A model generated the notes under the pieces. That model saw only the letters and a program-made list of their open reading frames with translations, was not told where the DNA came from and searched no databases. The position numbers and the translations under genes were made by a program. Source: Rotaria macrura (Eukaryota > Rotifera > Eurotatoria > Philodinida > Philodinidae). Taken from it: 64,000 bases of DNA. Shown in pieces: positions 37,587 through 50,477 of the stretch; within the stretch, counting starts at the first letter, position 1; each line of letters begins with the position of its first letter. The stretch lies in assembly GCA_900239685.1 (NCBI GenBank), contig OENT01000085.1:62001-126000 (forward strand), in the 5' to 3' direction.

Positions 37587-40033
37587 ATGGACATTTCAAA
37601 ATTTCAAGAGAATTCTCTAAAAAATATTATATTACATTCATCGTACGTTTCGAATGAGAATGATACTACTAAATCATTCTTTCTTGGCATTGATGAAGCT
37701 GGTCGTGGTCCAGTACTTGGTCAGTTGAATGAAATTTTGTGCACAGTATAGAATACATAAGTAAAGTAAACATGTATTATGTTCTGATTAGGTCCTATGG
37801 TTTATTCGGCATTCTATTGCGATGAAAATCAACTTTCAGTCTTGAAGGATCTCGGTTGTGCAGGTAACTCAATGATATGTTTCAATAAGACTCTCGTGTT
37901 TCATCCTGTTTTTAATTAATAGAATAAATAAGCAAAGTTTAAAACTCATCAAATTTTAATTAGAATTCAGATTATATTAAAATTCTGATCTTTTTACATA
38001 GCTTGAATAAAATCTTTGTTCTATTAATCTGCTTCTACGAACGATAGAGAAGATTAAAGAACTCAGAAGTTGTTGAGACTTACAATGAATTCTGTTCAAC
38101 ATAAGTGGTATAATCCAAAACTTAGCATTGCTAATTATAAGTTAGAGATCGAGCACCATCGTCAATAGTTCTCGAAAAGGGCTTTGAATTTTCTAGCAAT
38201 CTTTAAAAAAAAGAATATTAAATAAAACCATAGGAAATCGTCTTTTTTTTAAAAATAAACCCTCGACATTTTACATTAGTTTGCAGGCATGCTTCTGCCT
38301 GGTTGCTTGTCAAGACGTTCTCTTCCATCATGCTCTTGCTGTTCGGAAACACGATCTGAGATGAGTATTGAAGACTAGAAGTAAGCATAATATTCCTCAT
38401 TCCAAAGACAGCGATATACATCATTTAGAGGCTTTCAAAGAGACACAGACACAGTGTGAAATTTGTTATTGATATTCGATGGCCAACCGTGCATCAATAA
38501 TATTTTGCACTGTTGTATTAATTATTTCCTTGTTGGATTTCTCGAGAATTATGAAAAACAACGGGTGAACAAGTGTATGTCAATAATACATACATGACAT
38601 AGAAAAATATCAAATCATTAATATTAACAATGATGTGATACATTGTGTTTCATATTGCTACTTTTGTTAGAACTTTTACTAGTTCGTGTTTTTATTTCAA
38701 AACATTGTGAAACTATAGAAATCGTTCACCCATAATTTTTAACAGCACAAAACTTACGATAAATTCATTTGCCACCATATTTGAATCTATCAAAATTTTC
38801 AACTATCATATTCATGGTTTATTAACTAATCGATCATGAATAGAAAATATTATTAATTTTATTCGAACTGAGATAAACATGAAACGATCGATTCAAGGCA
38901 TCAAAGAAAAATTGATATAAATGTTTTGCTTAAATCTATTTTAATAGATTCTAAACAGTTAACCGAAGAAAATCGTTCATCGATATTTGCCAACTATGAA
39001 AAACATAAGGATTATCTTGGTTTTATCCTTAAAGTACTTTCACCTCATATGATCTCAACATGCATGTTACGACGGTATGTATTTCATTTTTATTCGAATT
39101 TCACCAATCACTTTTCGACTTCGTCTTGTAGTGAAAAATATAATTTAAATGATATGTCTCATGGTAAATTCGTAGAATGAATTTTATCACTTAGTAAAAT
39201 AGAATTTTGTCTTTTTTAGATGCAGCTCTTGAATTGATACAATTGACTCTTGATCTAGGCATCAATATTAAACAGGTATCAATGAAACAGAAACTGTCAC
39301 ATGCATATGTACTAGAAGAAAAGAATTTTTCTTCCTACAGATTTTTGTCGATACGGTTGGTGATCCAGATAAATATGCAAATAAAATTCGTTCTCATTAT
39401 CCGAAAATTGAAATAACTGTATCGAAAAAAGCTGATTCACTCTATCCAATTGTATCAGCATCGAGTATTTGTGCTAAAGTTGTTCGTGATCAAATCGTTG
39501 AAAATTGGCAACTGCATGAATTGGATGAAGAGAAAAAATTGCTTCAATATGGTTCTGGTTATCCGGGTGGTAAATAAACTTAGCAGAAGAAAAACAAAAC
39601 ATGTTTATCATTTTGTTATGATTCATTATTTAATTTGAATAGATCCTCAAACGAAACGATTTTTGTCCACATGCTTAGATGAAATATTTGGCTTTCCTAA
39701 ATTCGTTCGTTTTAGTTGGTCAACAGCATATACTATCCTTGAAAATAAATGTGCTAAAGTATTTTGGTAAGAAACGATATGTTCGTTTTTAATTATCTAT
39801 TGTTTTCTCTCAGGGATGACGATGACAACGAGAATACAGCAAATAGTACTACAACGAAGAAACGTAAATCTGAACTCGTTGAAACAACAACCACAACGAC
39901 AACCAAAAAAACATTATTTAGTTATTTTTCTAATAAAGCTGCTGCTAAAAATGATGTTGTTCATCGACATATATCTGGTAGTAATTTTTTTCGAGCAGCT
40001 CATCTGAAACCAGCTATCTTTCCATGTAATTAA
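37587..40033 (+). CDS. RNASEH2A: Ribonuclease H2 catalytic subunit A
   Basis: Cuts the RNA strand of RNA-DNA hybrids and removes ribonucleotides misincorporated in nuclear DNA, as the A subunit of the A-B-C complex. Eight exons: 37587-37719, 37792-37863, 38948-39074, 39132-39163, 39220-39275, 39341-39569, 39643-39766, 39814-40033; 330 aa. The catalytic [14 protein letters not shown] motif (DEGRG type) is in exons 1-2, [10 protein letters not shown] in exon 3, [10 protein letters not shown] in exon 6, [20 protein letters not shown] follows, then [14 protein letters not shown]. The third catalytic aspartate and the conserved tyrosine are therefore present. The tail after the core (DDDDNENT) is low-complexity and contains KKTLFSYF, a PIP-box-like motif. 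Intron 2 is 1,084 bp; the others are 48-72 bp. Confidence 0.95.
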
Positions 40034-41416
40034 TTGTATTTTCTTGCCAATAGAAACTACTACGTACTAGATAAATCATATGACGTATTAACTAATAAAT
40101 TTATATGCATTGTCAATTCATTTTTTTTTGATAAAACCAAATAACATTTGTGTAATACATTCTCCTGATCAAAACAAAAAAAAAATATATATATATTTAC
40201 GATTGTTGTACAAGAATTAACTTACCCTCCACGGCTAGTATGTACGAATGAAAGAGTTGTCACATGTGCCATGATCATTAGTAATGGGTTGAATAGACAT
40301 TATTCATTGAATCAAAGGACTTGATTTGGATCTGTCTTTTTATTTCCTCTAATAGACAAGTATTATTGACATAAACTTTTATCGGGAAAAAATGGAAATA
40401 TCACGAACTTCAACATCTCACATGATCAATGAGCACTTTATATCTTTGTTGACTTGAAGAGCACGCCGTTGACTATCTTGTAAAAATTAGTTGTATTACA
40501 CCAGCCTTATGCAAAGCATACGATTTCTCTATTATAACCATGCGACAGGCTATCAATCAACTGTCTTACATCAATAGACCTTTAAAAATAATTTATGGAG
40601 AGATCGATGAAAGCGAGGTCCACCTCTCTATGTGTAGAGCACAATTTACGAATAGAACTGTTTGCTTTCAAATTACATTTTTTTTCTATTGATCTCACTC
40701 GATTATTCATAGAATAAACTGCTTTCAACTCGAGGCAACTCTTAATAAATACGTCTAAACACATTCAATTTTGACAAATACAATTGGTGTCGGTCTCAAA
40801 ATTATTATTTTTAAAGATAATACCAATATACTGTGTCAGGAAAAACAATTTTCTAAACATATTTATCATACTTCGTTTTAATATGCTAAATAACAATCTA
40901 ATTTAGTAGCAGTAAATTGTGCGGAACATTCAGTGATATGTTTACATGTAAAAGATGCATGCTGAGCTTTGGCAACGAAACATATCACCAACTCGACCTA
41001 CAACATGAATACTGTAAAACAGCTGGTTGCACACAATATAATGATCAATTGATTGCATAATTACAAAGACACATTCTTCTTGTCAGCATAATCACGCATT
41101 GTGTTCTATCTGTGACAAATGATAACCAATTACATAATTAAGTCTCGACCATATCCTAGAAAATAAGTCGTCTCAAACATTCTTGTAAAAACTAACCACC
41201 TGTTTTTCATTTGTCAACATCGAACTTGATGATCGAGAAATTGATAATATCAATGATAATGTGTTTCGTCTTTTCGTTAACGAATAATCATAAATAAAAC
41301 GAAACATAATATTCACACACAGTGACAATAAATTAAAAATAGAAGAATAATTTATTGAGGACAAACGATCCATGAAGAATCTAGAGGGACGAATGACAAG
41401 AGAAAGAAATTTTATT
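40034..41416. other. Spacer between convergent genes
   Basis: Between RNase H2A (+) and the GPI-type protein (-). AT-rich, with no frame or repeat that I can support as a gene. An (A)n(TA)n run lies near 40178-40197. Confidence 0.5.
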
Positions 41417-42889
41417 TTACAATGTAAGTCGAATAATAGTTAAACATAAAATAGAAAAAATAGAAGATAAAGTTTCATGCGTTGCCGAAGATTTTTCTTT
41501 TATTTGATTTTCATCATCTTCTATTTCTGTTGCTTCGATTTCTTTTCTTTCAGATTCTTGCGTTTGAGTCTCTTCATTTTCTTTGACTCCTGCTTGAATT
41601 TCTTTTTCTTCATGGTTTAACATCTGATTGTCTTCATCAGCCTTCTCTGTAGTTGGATATTGGTTTCTATTATGTTGTGGCATTTGATTTTCTTGATTTT
41701 CTTTGTCCGTTAACGAAAATTTATTTTCCTCATGTTGCTGCATTTGATTTTTTTCATTAGCTTTGTCTGTAGTTGGATATTGGTTTCTATCAAAGTGTTC
41801 CATTGGATTTTCTTTATCTTCCTTCTCTGTTGTTGGATATTGGTTTCTATCGTATTGTGAGATTTGACTTTCTTGGTCTGCTGTTGGATATTGATTTCTA
41901 TGATATTGTTGCGCTTGATTTTCTTCACTTTCCCTATCTGCCGTTTGAATTTGTGTTCCTTGATATTCATTTATTGAATAGCCTTCTTTTTCATTTTCCG
42001 ATATGAGAATTTGTTTTCCATCATGTTGTTGCATTTCATCTTTTTCGTTAACCTTTGAAGTACTTGAAATTTCTTTGATTTCATCATCCTCTAGTAGATT
42101 GTCTTCGTTCATATATCTATACCAATTTGTATAATTACGAAGAATATTTTTGATTATTTTAACCATTTCGTCACTATTACATAAATGCCTGTTACATTTA
42201 TATTCAATTAGTTCCATTTCATCTGATGTTGATTTAGGAAGATAGTATTCGAAGGCACTAAATAAACTTGGAGTATCATCATGAGTACAGTATTGTTTGT
42301 CGTTGATATTATTTACATAGCATAAACCATTTCGACATCGCACTGATGATCTATTGCCTGTTGCATTGTTACTTTTACAACGACGCAATGCTGCTTTTAA
42401 TACCGGCGTAGATGCTCTATATAACTTCGATTTAATAGTATCTATTTGTAATTGACCATTGGTTATTAAATATTCGATAGTATTATAATAAAACAAACGT
42501 GCACAATCGTTTTCTGTGCTACATCCATATTTACGATGAGTTATATTTGGTTGACCTGACTCTTCGTCAAAACCTAACCATAGTGTTTGTATAAGAAATT
42601 CGGATTGATTATATTCTTGAAAGATTTGTGTATCATTACTAGCTTTAAAATTAATGTAAATACTTTTAGCATCATAATCGATACGGTAGTCAATTAAACA
42701 TACTGAAGCGTATTCATAAATATTAGCAAGACCAGTAGAATCTTGACATTCGTCAGGTATATGCAATGGTTGGAGAAGTGAGACAGTGATTTGAGTACAT
42801 TTTGATGTACAAATAAAATAAGTGACCGAAGATATTTGAACAAACAAGCATAGAAATAAAATTACACGGACGACGAATCGCATGATCAT
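41417..42889 (-). CDS. Probable GPI-anchored cell-surface protein with 20-residue acidic repeats
   Basis: Not a family I recognise. A single exon of 490 codons starts at the ATG at 42889. Residues 1-22 (MIMRFVVRVILFLCLFVQIS) are a signal peptide. Residues about 25-260 form a cysteine-containing ectodomain with N-glycosylation sequons (NDT, NQS, NIT, NAT, NRS, NYT) and a CRNGLC pair. Residues about 290-470 are imperfect 20-residue repeats of the type QYDRNQYPTTEKEDKENPM, rich in Glu, Gln, Asn and Lys. The last 20 residues (HETLSSIFSILCLTIIRLTL) are hydrophobic with no cytoplasmic tail, as in GPI-attachment signals. The same repeat makes an off-frame opening at 41710-41970, which is a shadow. 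A lineage-restricted surface protein is the best reading. Confidence 0.8.
   Translation of the reverse strand: MIMRFVVRVILFLCLFVQISSVTYFICTSKCTQITVSLLQPLHIPDECQDSTGLANIYEYASVCLIDYRIDYDAKSIYINFKASNDTQIFQEYNQSEFLIQTLWLGFDEESGQPNITHRKYGCSTENDCARLFYYNTIEYLITNGQLQIDTIKSKLYRASTPVLKAALRRCKSNNATGNRSSVRCRNGLCYVNNINDKQYCTHDDTPSLFSAFEYYLPKSTSDEMELIEYKCNRHLCNSDEMVKIIKNILRNYTNWYRYMNEDNLLEDDEIKEISSTSKVNEKDEMQQHDGKQILISENEKEGYSINEYQGTQIQTADRESEENQAQQYHRNQYPTADQESQISQYDRNQYPTTEKEDKENPMEHFDRNQYPTTDKANEKNQMQQHEENKFSLTDKENQENQMPQHNRNQYPTTEKADEDNQMLNHEEKEIQAGVKENEETQTQESERKEIEATEIEDDENQIKEKSSATHETLSSIFSILCLTIIRLTL
41490..42020 (-). repeat. Tandem 60-bp coding repeats
   Basis: About eight imperfect 60-base units (20 residues each) in the C-terminal half of the surface protein. 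The best-conserved core encodes RNQYPTTEK or RNQYPTADQ. The unit length is a multiple of 3, so gain or loss of units keeps the frame. Confidence 0.75.
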
Positions 42890-45800
42890 TGCTATTGATC
42901 AATAAAATATTGAATGCGTATGATTTACTTTGTCACTTGATGGAAATTTATCTGAATTGGATCAGCGAAAAAAAAGCGACGATAGAAGGAGAAGAAAAAT
43001 AGCATACCAATACATGAATACAAACGTGCGGCTGATCCTTATTCTTAACGACCTTTTAGGTGTAGTTATTTATTCCAGTAAACATATACATGTCTTGTAA
43101 ATAATGCAAAGAAAATCACCGATCGACAAGGACGTAAAAAATGAGAGAGAGGGACAGAGAGAGAGAGAAAGAAGAACACGCGAGTCTGGCATATACATAT
43201 ACATATATATATAAATATATGAATGTATGTATGAATACATGAAAGTCTTTTTTCTTATTACATTATAATATGACGAGATGATGAGCGATTTCATCAAAAA
43301 ACCAGAACAAATATATTAGTAGAAAACTAGCGCATAATAAATTGTTTTCCCTTAATGGATTCAATGGTTAACACGAAAGATAGAGAGAGAGAGAGATTTG
43401 ACATAGCTTATTTTCCGCTAACAACAATGGAGAAATATTGATGACGACTCGAACTAAGATAAGTATTCCTCTCGAAGAATATATATCTTCAAGCATATAT
43501 ATATAGGACATCACAGTAAAGTATTTAGATGTATGATTGGTTTTACATCAGTCCTGAAGCCAGGAAAATAATTATGTATCCGATATACCCTAGCCTACCG
43601 GTTATATATCTTCCATGTCTTATGACTGTTTTCGTAGATAACAAAAGAATTTTAATTCTATCTGTAGCACATTCATGATGTTTTTGCCAGGACTGTTTTC
43701 GCAGATATTATACAAAAAAAAAACTAGCTTTCTCTCATCGCTTCATTCGCAGGATGCGACAGAGGAAAAAAAACCCGAGAAACTTGATACTATCTTAAAT
43801 AATTGGAATCTGACAGTGACAAAAAAGAACACATCTTATAATTTGTAATATAAAACTTATAATTCCTACGTTATCTGGGAAAGTTTTTGATTCAAGTAAT
43901 TATTGACTTGTTATCTGAATGAATATTATTTCATTTCATTGATATAACTATTATATATCTAAGAGTATGAAATATATATCAATGGGACATGAATCTCGAT
44001 TATTTTACGCCGATAACTGATCTAGTTTTATCGACTACATATGCATACTATTAGTATAAACATCAACATTAGTTGTTTTCTCTTATTAATTAATTAACTT
44101 TTTAATTTTTTCTATGATTAGATAGACTAAGATGAAATTAAATAAAACAAATGATTAATAAACAAATGGTTCTGTTATTTTTTGCGACTCACTTTTGTCA
44201 TTATGTAGCTATGTTCTATCTAGTAATATGATGCATAGCAATGCATTCCTACGTAAATTTTTCCATACTTTTCGTATGAAATGTAGAAAATAAAACATTT
44301 CTCTTTAGTTTACATAAAATAGCGAATGATATTTTATCTTTGAAGCTCAATCCGCTTCTTTTTCAATGGCACTTAATCTAAATGCACTATTTTAAAACGA
44401 GTATGATCTCCACTTTACTTAATCCGTCGCATTTAATACTTATCTCTGTCGATCGACAAAATGATTTACTACTATAGTTACATAACTGTTTTTCTTCTTT
44501 GTTTTGACAAGAAAAAGAAACTTCTTTTTTTTTCTTTTGATATTTTTGTTTTCGATGCTAAGATAACAATTATCTGTCATAATCAATAAAACTACATTAG
44601 AAATGCATATATTTATATTTAAATAAATTAAGCGCTAATTTATATCGTGAGAAGAATCTCGATTGAGAATGGATTTAGGACGGTCTCGAAGGAATGCATT
44701 GAAAAACAATAGAAAAACGACGAATCAGACAAATGTTTATTCTGCTTTTTTTTCCGACTTAGAATGAATGTATTCCTATACTGATGATGCACACATAATC
44801 AATTTAAGGTTTTAAAAACCCTATGAGAAAATAGTTTCATCGAACACAAATGACTAACTTAGAATTTGAAGCACTTTATAGTTTTATCATTTTTTTCTAT
44901 TGATAGATCATTGGTAAGGAAGGACGACTATAATTATCATGAATGAAAATGTGACAAGTAACATTTACAAAATCCATTAAGAATTGTGTTTTTAACTGAC
45001 TCACCAGATGCCATTATCTGTCATGATTATTTTTAAGAAGCGAAAGTCAGAAATTAGTTATTCATGCATGAGAACGAAATTTCATGCATCACTCAATTCC
45101 ATTCTATGACGGGTACTCAAGTGCATGCTTCATCTTCCTGTAAGACATGATGTAAAAGAGAAAAATTGCTTTGCAGGTTTCATTGTTTTTTAGAACCATC
45201 AAGATAATTGAAGCGAGAATCAAAGGAAGTCAGCCTTCATTTTCCTTTCACTTACGTCTCAAGACATCTGTAAATACAAATAGAGAAGAAATAATGAATC
45301 AGACGATCAATGACTAATTTTCATTAGAAACATATTGTCGCCGACTAAGCAAGCTCTTCTTGTGATAGTATTGTTTATTTTGTAGGTGAATTCTTACTTT
45401 GCTCGACAAGAAACATGTGGAAAAACAAAGAATGTTCATCGGAACAAGTGTCGAAAAATATAAATATGACCGAATGTCAAACAAAGGAAGGTTAAAAATG
45501 CCAACTAATTCAAAGTTGGAAGTGGTAAAAATTCTATTGCATCAGGCGAGAAAAGATATATGAGATGTTTATATCATGTAGAACTTTTATTGATAAAAGT
45601 TGTTTAAGATAAAGCAAAGGTGAAAAAAAGTGAATCTTCGAAATGATCAAGTTAAATTAACATATATACGATACATATTTACGGATTTTATTTTTCGTTT
45701 TAGTCAACATTGACAGGCCAGAAAAAGGGATCCTCCCGTTCGTCCCTCCCTGTTTTTTTTTCTCCATTCGTCTCCTGCGCATACATCACCCGTGCTAAAT

Positions 45801-48800
45801 TGACTCTCAATTCGTACCTTCCATGATTTCTCTCCTAGTTGATTACCTACAAAAGAGAATACTTAAAAAACACCAAACTTTTACATAATAAATATTTAGT
45901 TTTTATTTTTAATTTTGTAATGAAACTATTGTATCACAAACTTGACAGCATTAGAATGTAGTATTTTATTCTGAATAATCTTGTCTTCACTGCTCGACAA
46001 CATTTTATTGTCAATTGAGCATTACGAAATTTGTTTTTCTTGTTTGAATCATGAAGTCAAACTAGTTTCGTATCCATTTCATTACGAATCTTCTTACGAT
46101 GATGTAAATGAGCTTGAATTTTCAAGTTTAGTTCAGTTATTCGAAAAGCTGAACTTAAATAATAGGTACAGATCGAGTTTAAGCTCAGGTATTGACCTTT
46201 GTTTGTAAAAAAAAATGTTTCTATGATAATCTGACCACATTCGAATCAATATAATGCATGATCAGTATCATCCGATACACATGAGAGATCATAGAATTCG
46301 TACAATGAATGGAAAAAGTAAACGAGAGATCTTACGATATATACCAGGAATAACACCCAGTGAAACATTATGCGATATACTGAAGAGAACACAAAGAAAA
46401 ACAATCGTGTCATTGTGCTATAGATGATAGTACGATCACTAGACAGTATCCTCATGAACACATAGTCGCTAAAATTAATAATAACAGTAGCCTTTTGAAT
46501 GAAACATATAACTACAATAATGTTTTAGCGAAGAATCGTAGAAGAAACGAATTGAGAATCAATTTAGAACAGGCCATGTATGCCGAGGACGAGTGGAGAA
46601 AAAAATTAAGCAAAGAGTAGAGTAAGAGAGAGAAAAATGATATGCTGAATCGATAACAACATTATCATATCGATCATAATGAGTATTAATACGATTTAGA
46701 TGTTTTTGATGCACCGATAGGCTATCGGAGAACATCTGTTTCTGTAGTCGTTTTTCTTTCGGTTGCAAGAAGCGTGATTTACTGTGTTTCATCTTCGTTT
46801 GAGCTATCGAGTGCTTATGTCTTGTCTTTTGCCGTCTGTAATTTCGAATTGAATTCGATCTATCGCAACGACTCGCGTCGATACTTTTTCAAATAAATAT
46901 TTTTGTATTCTTTGACGTTCTAAAATGTCGACATTTTCACCTTTCGACATTTGTAGGAGAGATTCAGGGGTGAAAAATAAATGAAAGTGATTTCAATGAA
47001 ATGTAAATATCTTCGAGAGATAATCGTTCTGTGATGAAGCGGAAAAATCATTATTCAATGTTTTTGTATTATCCTGTTTTCAGAGCTTCATAACATAGTT
47101 TACAGTTGAATGAAACTCGAATGTCATCTAGTTGATCATGTTATTGTTCCGCATATATATATATATATGCATATGATCACATTCTAATATGTCTTGTTTT
47201 AGATGCGTCATATTTGTTACAAACGATTTCTTTTGATAAACGAGTACCAGTTTTAGTATGACTCGTCTCTAATTACCAACATAGAAAATTTCGTATTAAT
47301 AACAAGAGTATGTATGGAGTAATACATACTTTTTTTATTCTGAGGGTTATCGATATCAACAACAATCAGAAATCCTATCGTTCATACATAAGCCTTGTAT
47401 AATAGATGAAGCGTAATTCAAAAATTGTTTTTTTTTTCATGATTCATGCTGCATTGATTGTCAGAGATCATTCGTAGATATGTTTTTAATAGTGCTTCTC
47501 ATAGATTATTCAGCAAAAACAAAGTAGATACTAATTAATGCATAGACAGTGAAACCATATTGACTTGAGCAGAAGCTTTGCATTTCCTCTTTGAAATTCT
47601 CTCAGATTAATCTTCTCTGTTTACATACTATGAACTCTTTTCTATCTATTCAACAGACGTCAAGAATAAATATCGTATCATGCCGATTGAAAAAAAAATT
47701 GAAAAAACATACAAACTTACATCATATTTCGTTGTTTTAGAAAAATGAATAGTTCGAGTAAAAAAAAAGCGTGGAGAACGACCTTCATTTTTCACCTACA
47801 GTACATCTGCTATAGTCAATACTTTCTTTTACTGATACTTGAAAGCAATTAATGTATACAATTTTTTTTTGCTTTCCTAAAGAGATTACGCATCCCTGGC
47901 TATTACCAGGTTGTATAAAAATACGTCTAATGTAAACCAACATACGAAAACATGCATTTTCTACAATGTGTTAGAATCATTGTGATGTTTTTTTCAAGCG
48001 GAATCCCAGTGAAAGAAGCCAAAAAGAGAAAAAACAAAAGGAAACCAAATGAGTTTCGAGTATCTGTGAAAAATATTTTTTACTTTATCTGACGTTATTA
48101 TCGTTGTGAAAAGAGAGGTTACGTGCATTAAATCAAACCTATTTTAGTTGTTATAAAATTAACATTTCTTACCTACGAGTATTCAAGAATTTTCGAATCC
48201 ATAAAATATTTTAACTTAATCTTTGAAGTCATTTTCTTCCCGATGTTTTCTGACAGAATGTTATCTACCATAGTGCTTGAAGGAGAAAACATCTGCTTAA
48301 GTTAAATACAATCTTATTAGTAAAGTAAAATAATTATTCGTACTATTCAAAAAACTAAAAAACAAAAATACAAACCACCGACTGTCAAAGAAAAAATATA
48401 CAATAATATAATTAAACAATAATTCAAGTAATATTGTTTATTCACTTCATATAACTGATGACAGATCTGCGTATTTAAATGAATATCAACATTTTCTTTC
48501 TCAGATGACAAATTGTAACATGTAAAAACAAAACAAAATGCTTTTCTAAAAATAGTCATCCATCAAAACTAGTGAATATGTTTTTAATAGCCAACATAAA
48601 TTCTATCTGATTATTAAACAAACCAACAGACAGCGCCAAATACTAGTATTACCTTACTTTTTTTTCTAATTAGCTTAAAATATTGCCTCTCAATTTTCGA
48701 TTAGTCCTATGACAACATTATCGCTCGTCGTTAAAGGAATAGAACGAGTTTCGTCATTACACACGTGCTCGTATTACAACTCATAGATTTAAATTCATTG

Positions 48801-48810
48801 GGAGAAAAAC
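42890..48810. other. 5.9-kb gene desert
   Basis: No supportable gene on either strand. GA-rich microsatellites lie near 43143-43172 and 43381-43396, and (AT)n runs near 43205-43220, 43485-43503 and 47154-47170. The frame at 45981-46208 lacks an ATG and splice context. Small C-rich blocks (45725-45780) stand out from the AT-rich background but have no assignable function. The last 100 bases before 48811 are the presumed P450 promoter. Confidence 0.5.
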
Positions 48811-50477
48811 ATGTTTTTGATAACGCTTGTCATTATTGTTCTATTCGTAATTGTTGCCTATAATTACCTCAAATATGCTTATTTTACTCTGCGTGGTTCC
48901 ATCCCAGGCATTCCACCTCAGTTTTTACTCGGTAATCTACTTCAAACTGGAATGATTTCGAGACAACCAACATCTCTACCAGATGTTTTTATACGACTGC
49001 ATGCAAAATTTGGTGACGTCTATCATTTTTGGTTGGGTTCTATGCATTTTATTATGATTAATTGTCTTGAAGATGCACAGTATATATTTTCAAATCGACA
49101 TATATATGATCAAGGAGATATTTTTACCGAAAAATTTAAATTAATCAATCCAAATGGAATCATTGGACTGAAAGGAAGGTTTACATGACATTCGAAGAAT
49201 AAAATAATAGTTTTGTTTTCACATGTTCTTCATTCTAGGTGCCAAATTTAAACGACACGCCAGCGTTACAAGTTCATTATTTCGTCGTGGAAAAATTCTT
49301 CCTCATTTACATACGATTATTGATTGTACTGATAAATTGCTGGACAGATGGCGTGTTACTGCTTACGATCCGACTAAGATTCATTTGAATATGATAGATC
49401 AATCACAACAATTAATGCTTGCTATATTTGGTTTAATAGCTTTTAATTATGATTTGGAAACACTTGACGACGATTCAGCTGATTGTAAAAACAAATTAAC
49501 ACAAGCATTTTATTCATTATTGGATACTGTGCAAACAATATTTCGATTACCTACTTGGTTAGGGCGAATTTATTTTTATCTAAACTTTAGAGCACAACGA
49601 GCACGAAACACAATTGATCGATATTTTGAAAAAATGATTGAACAAGAATTAAGCATGTCACTAGACGAGAGAATAGAACGTAAACGAACAAGTCTTATTG
49701 CTTCATTGGTGACTTCTTTACAAGAGGATGAAAAACTTGAAGCAGCTAAACCTGAAGAAGAGAAAAAAGGTAGATTGTATTTTAAACTAATGATAAAAGA
49801 AAACAAATATATGAACAGATCTTCTCAATTCTAACTACTTATAAGGTCTCTCAAGAATCGAAGTTATGCATGAAATGCTTTCATTTCTTACAGCTGGCTA
49901 TGGAACAACATCAGCATCACTTTCGTGGTTCATTTATTTCATGAGCAAAAATTTACATATCCAAAAGAAAATAAAACAAGAACTTTCGGAATACAATGGT
50001 CAACGTCTTTCCATTGAACAACTTGATTCACTTCGTTATTTGGATTGTGTTCTTCTTGAACTTTTACGTTTAGTATCACCAGCCTTGGGTACTGTGCGAA
50101 CATTAACAAGAGATGATCGATTACCTAAGAGTGGATTTCATTTGAACAAAGGTGATTCAGTATTCATTTCATTTTATACATTAGCACGAGATAAACGTTA
50201 TTGGGCAGATATATATGATTTGAATGAATTTCATCCTGAACGATTTTTGAATGATTCAGAGAATAAAAATAATTTAGCAGCATTGATGGCATTCGGCGGT
50301 GGACATAGACAATGTATTGGTCAAGATTTAGCTCGATTCGAATTGAAAATTATTTGTACTCGACTCATGCAGTTTGTTACATTTGGTGATGGTGGACCTG
50401 AACTTAACGCTGGAGGATATGATGTTCAAGATACGAATAAACCGAAAAAACTTGCTGTGACTATAACATTTGATTAA
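48811..50477 (+). CDS. Cytochrome P450 monooxygenase with a defective first splice donor
   Basis: Haem-thiolate monooxygenase anchored in the ER; substrate unknown. The N-terminal membrane anchor (FLITLVIIVLFVIVAYNYL) is followed by the proline-rich hinge PGIPPQFLLGN. ExxR is ELLR, the PERF region is FHPERF, and the haem loop is FGGGHRQCIGQDLARFE with the Cys codon at 50313. The I-helix reads AGYGTTS, so the usual acidic residue before the TT is Gly. Exons: 48811 to about 49174, 49239-49769, 49846-50477, giving 508 aa if the first intron removes 49175-49238. That intron begins GAAGG instead of GTAAGG. The only canonical alternative (49179-49263) keeps the frame but deletes KFKRHA, including the C-helix haem-contact region. 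The gene may be functional, mis-assembled by one base, or decaying. AATAAA follows at about 50546. Confidence 0.85.

Noticed and set aside
41710..42006. Two frames of 86 and 77 codons within the surface-protein gene
   Set aside because: Off-frame and antisense readings of the 60-bp tandem repeat.
45981..46208. 75-codon frame that looks mildly protein-like
   Set aside because: No ATG at its start (TTG), no acceptor or donor in frame, and no recognisable family; too weak to call.
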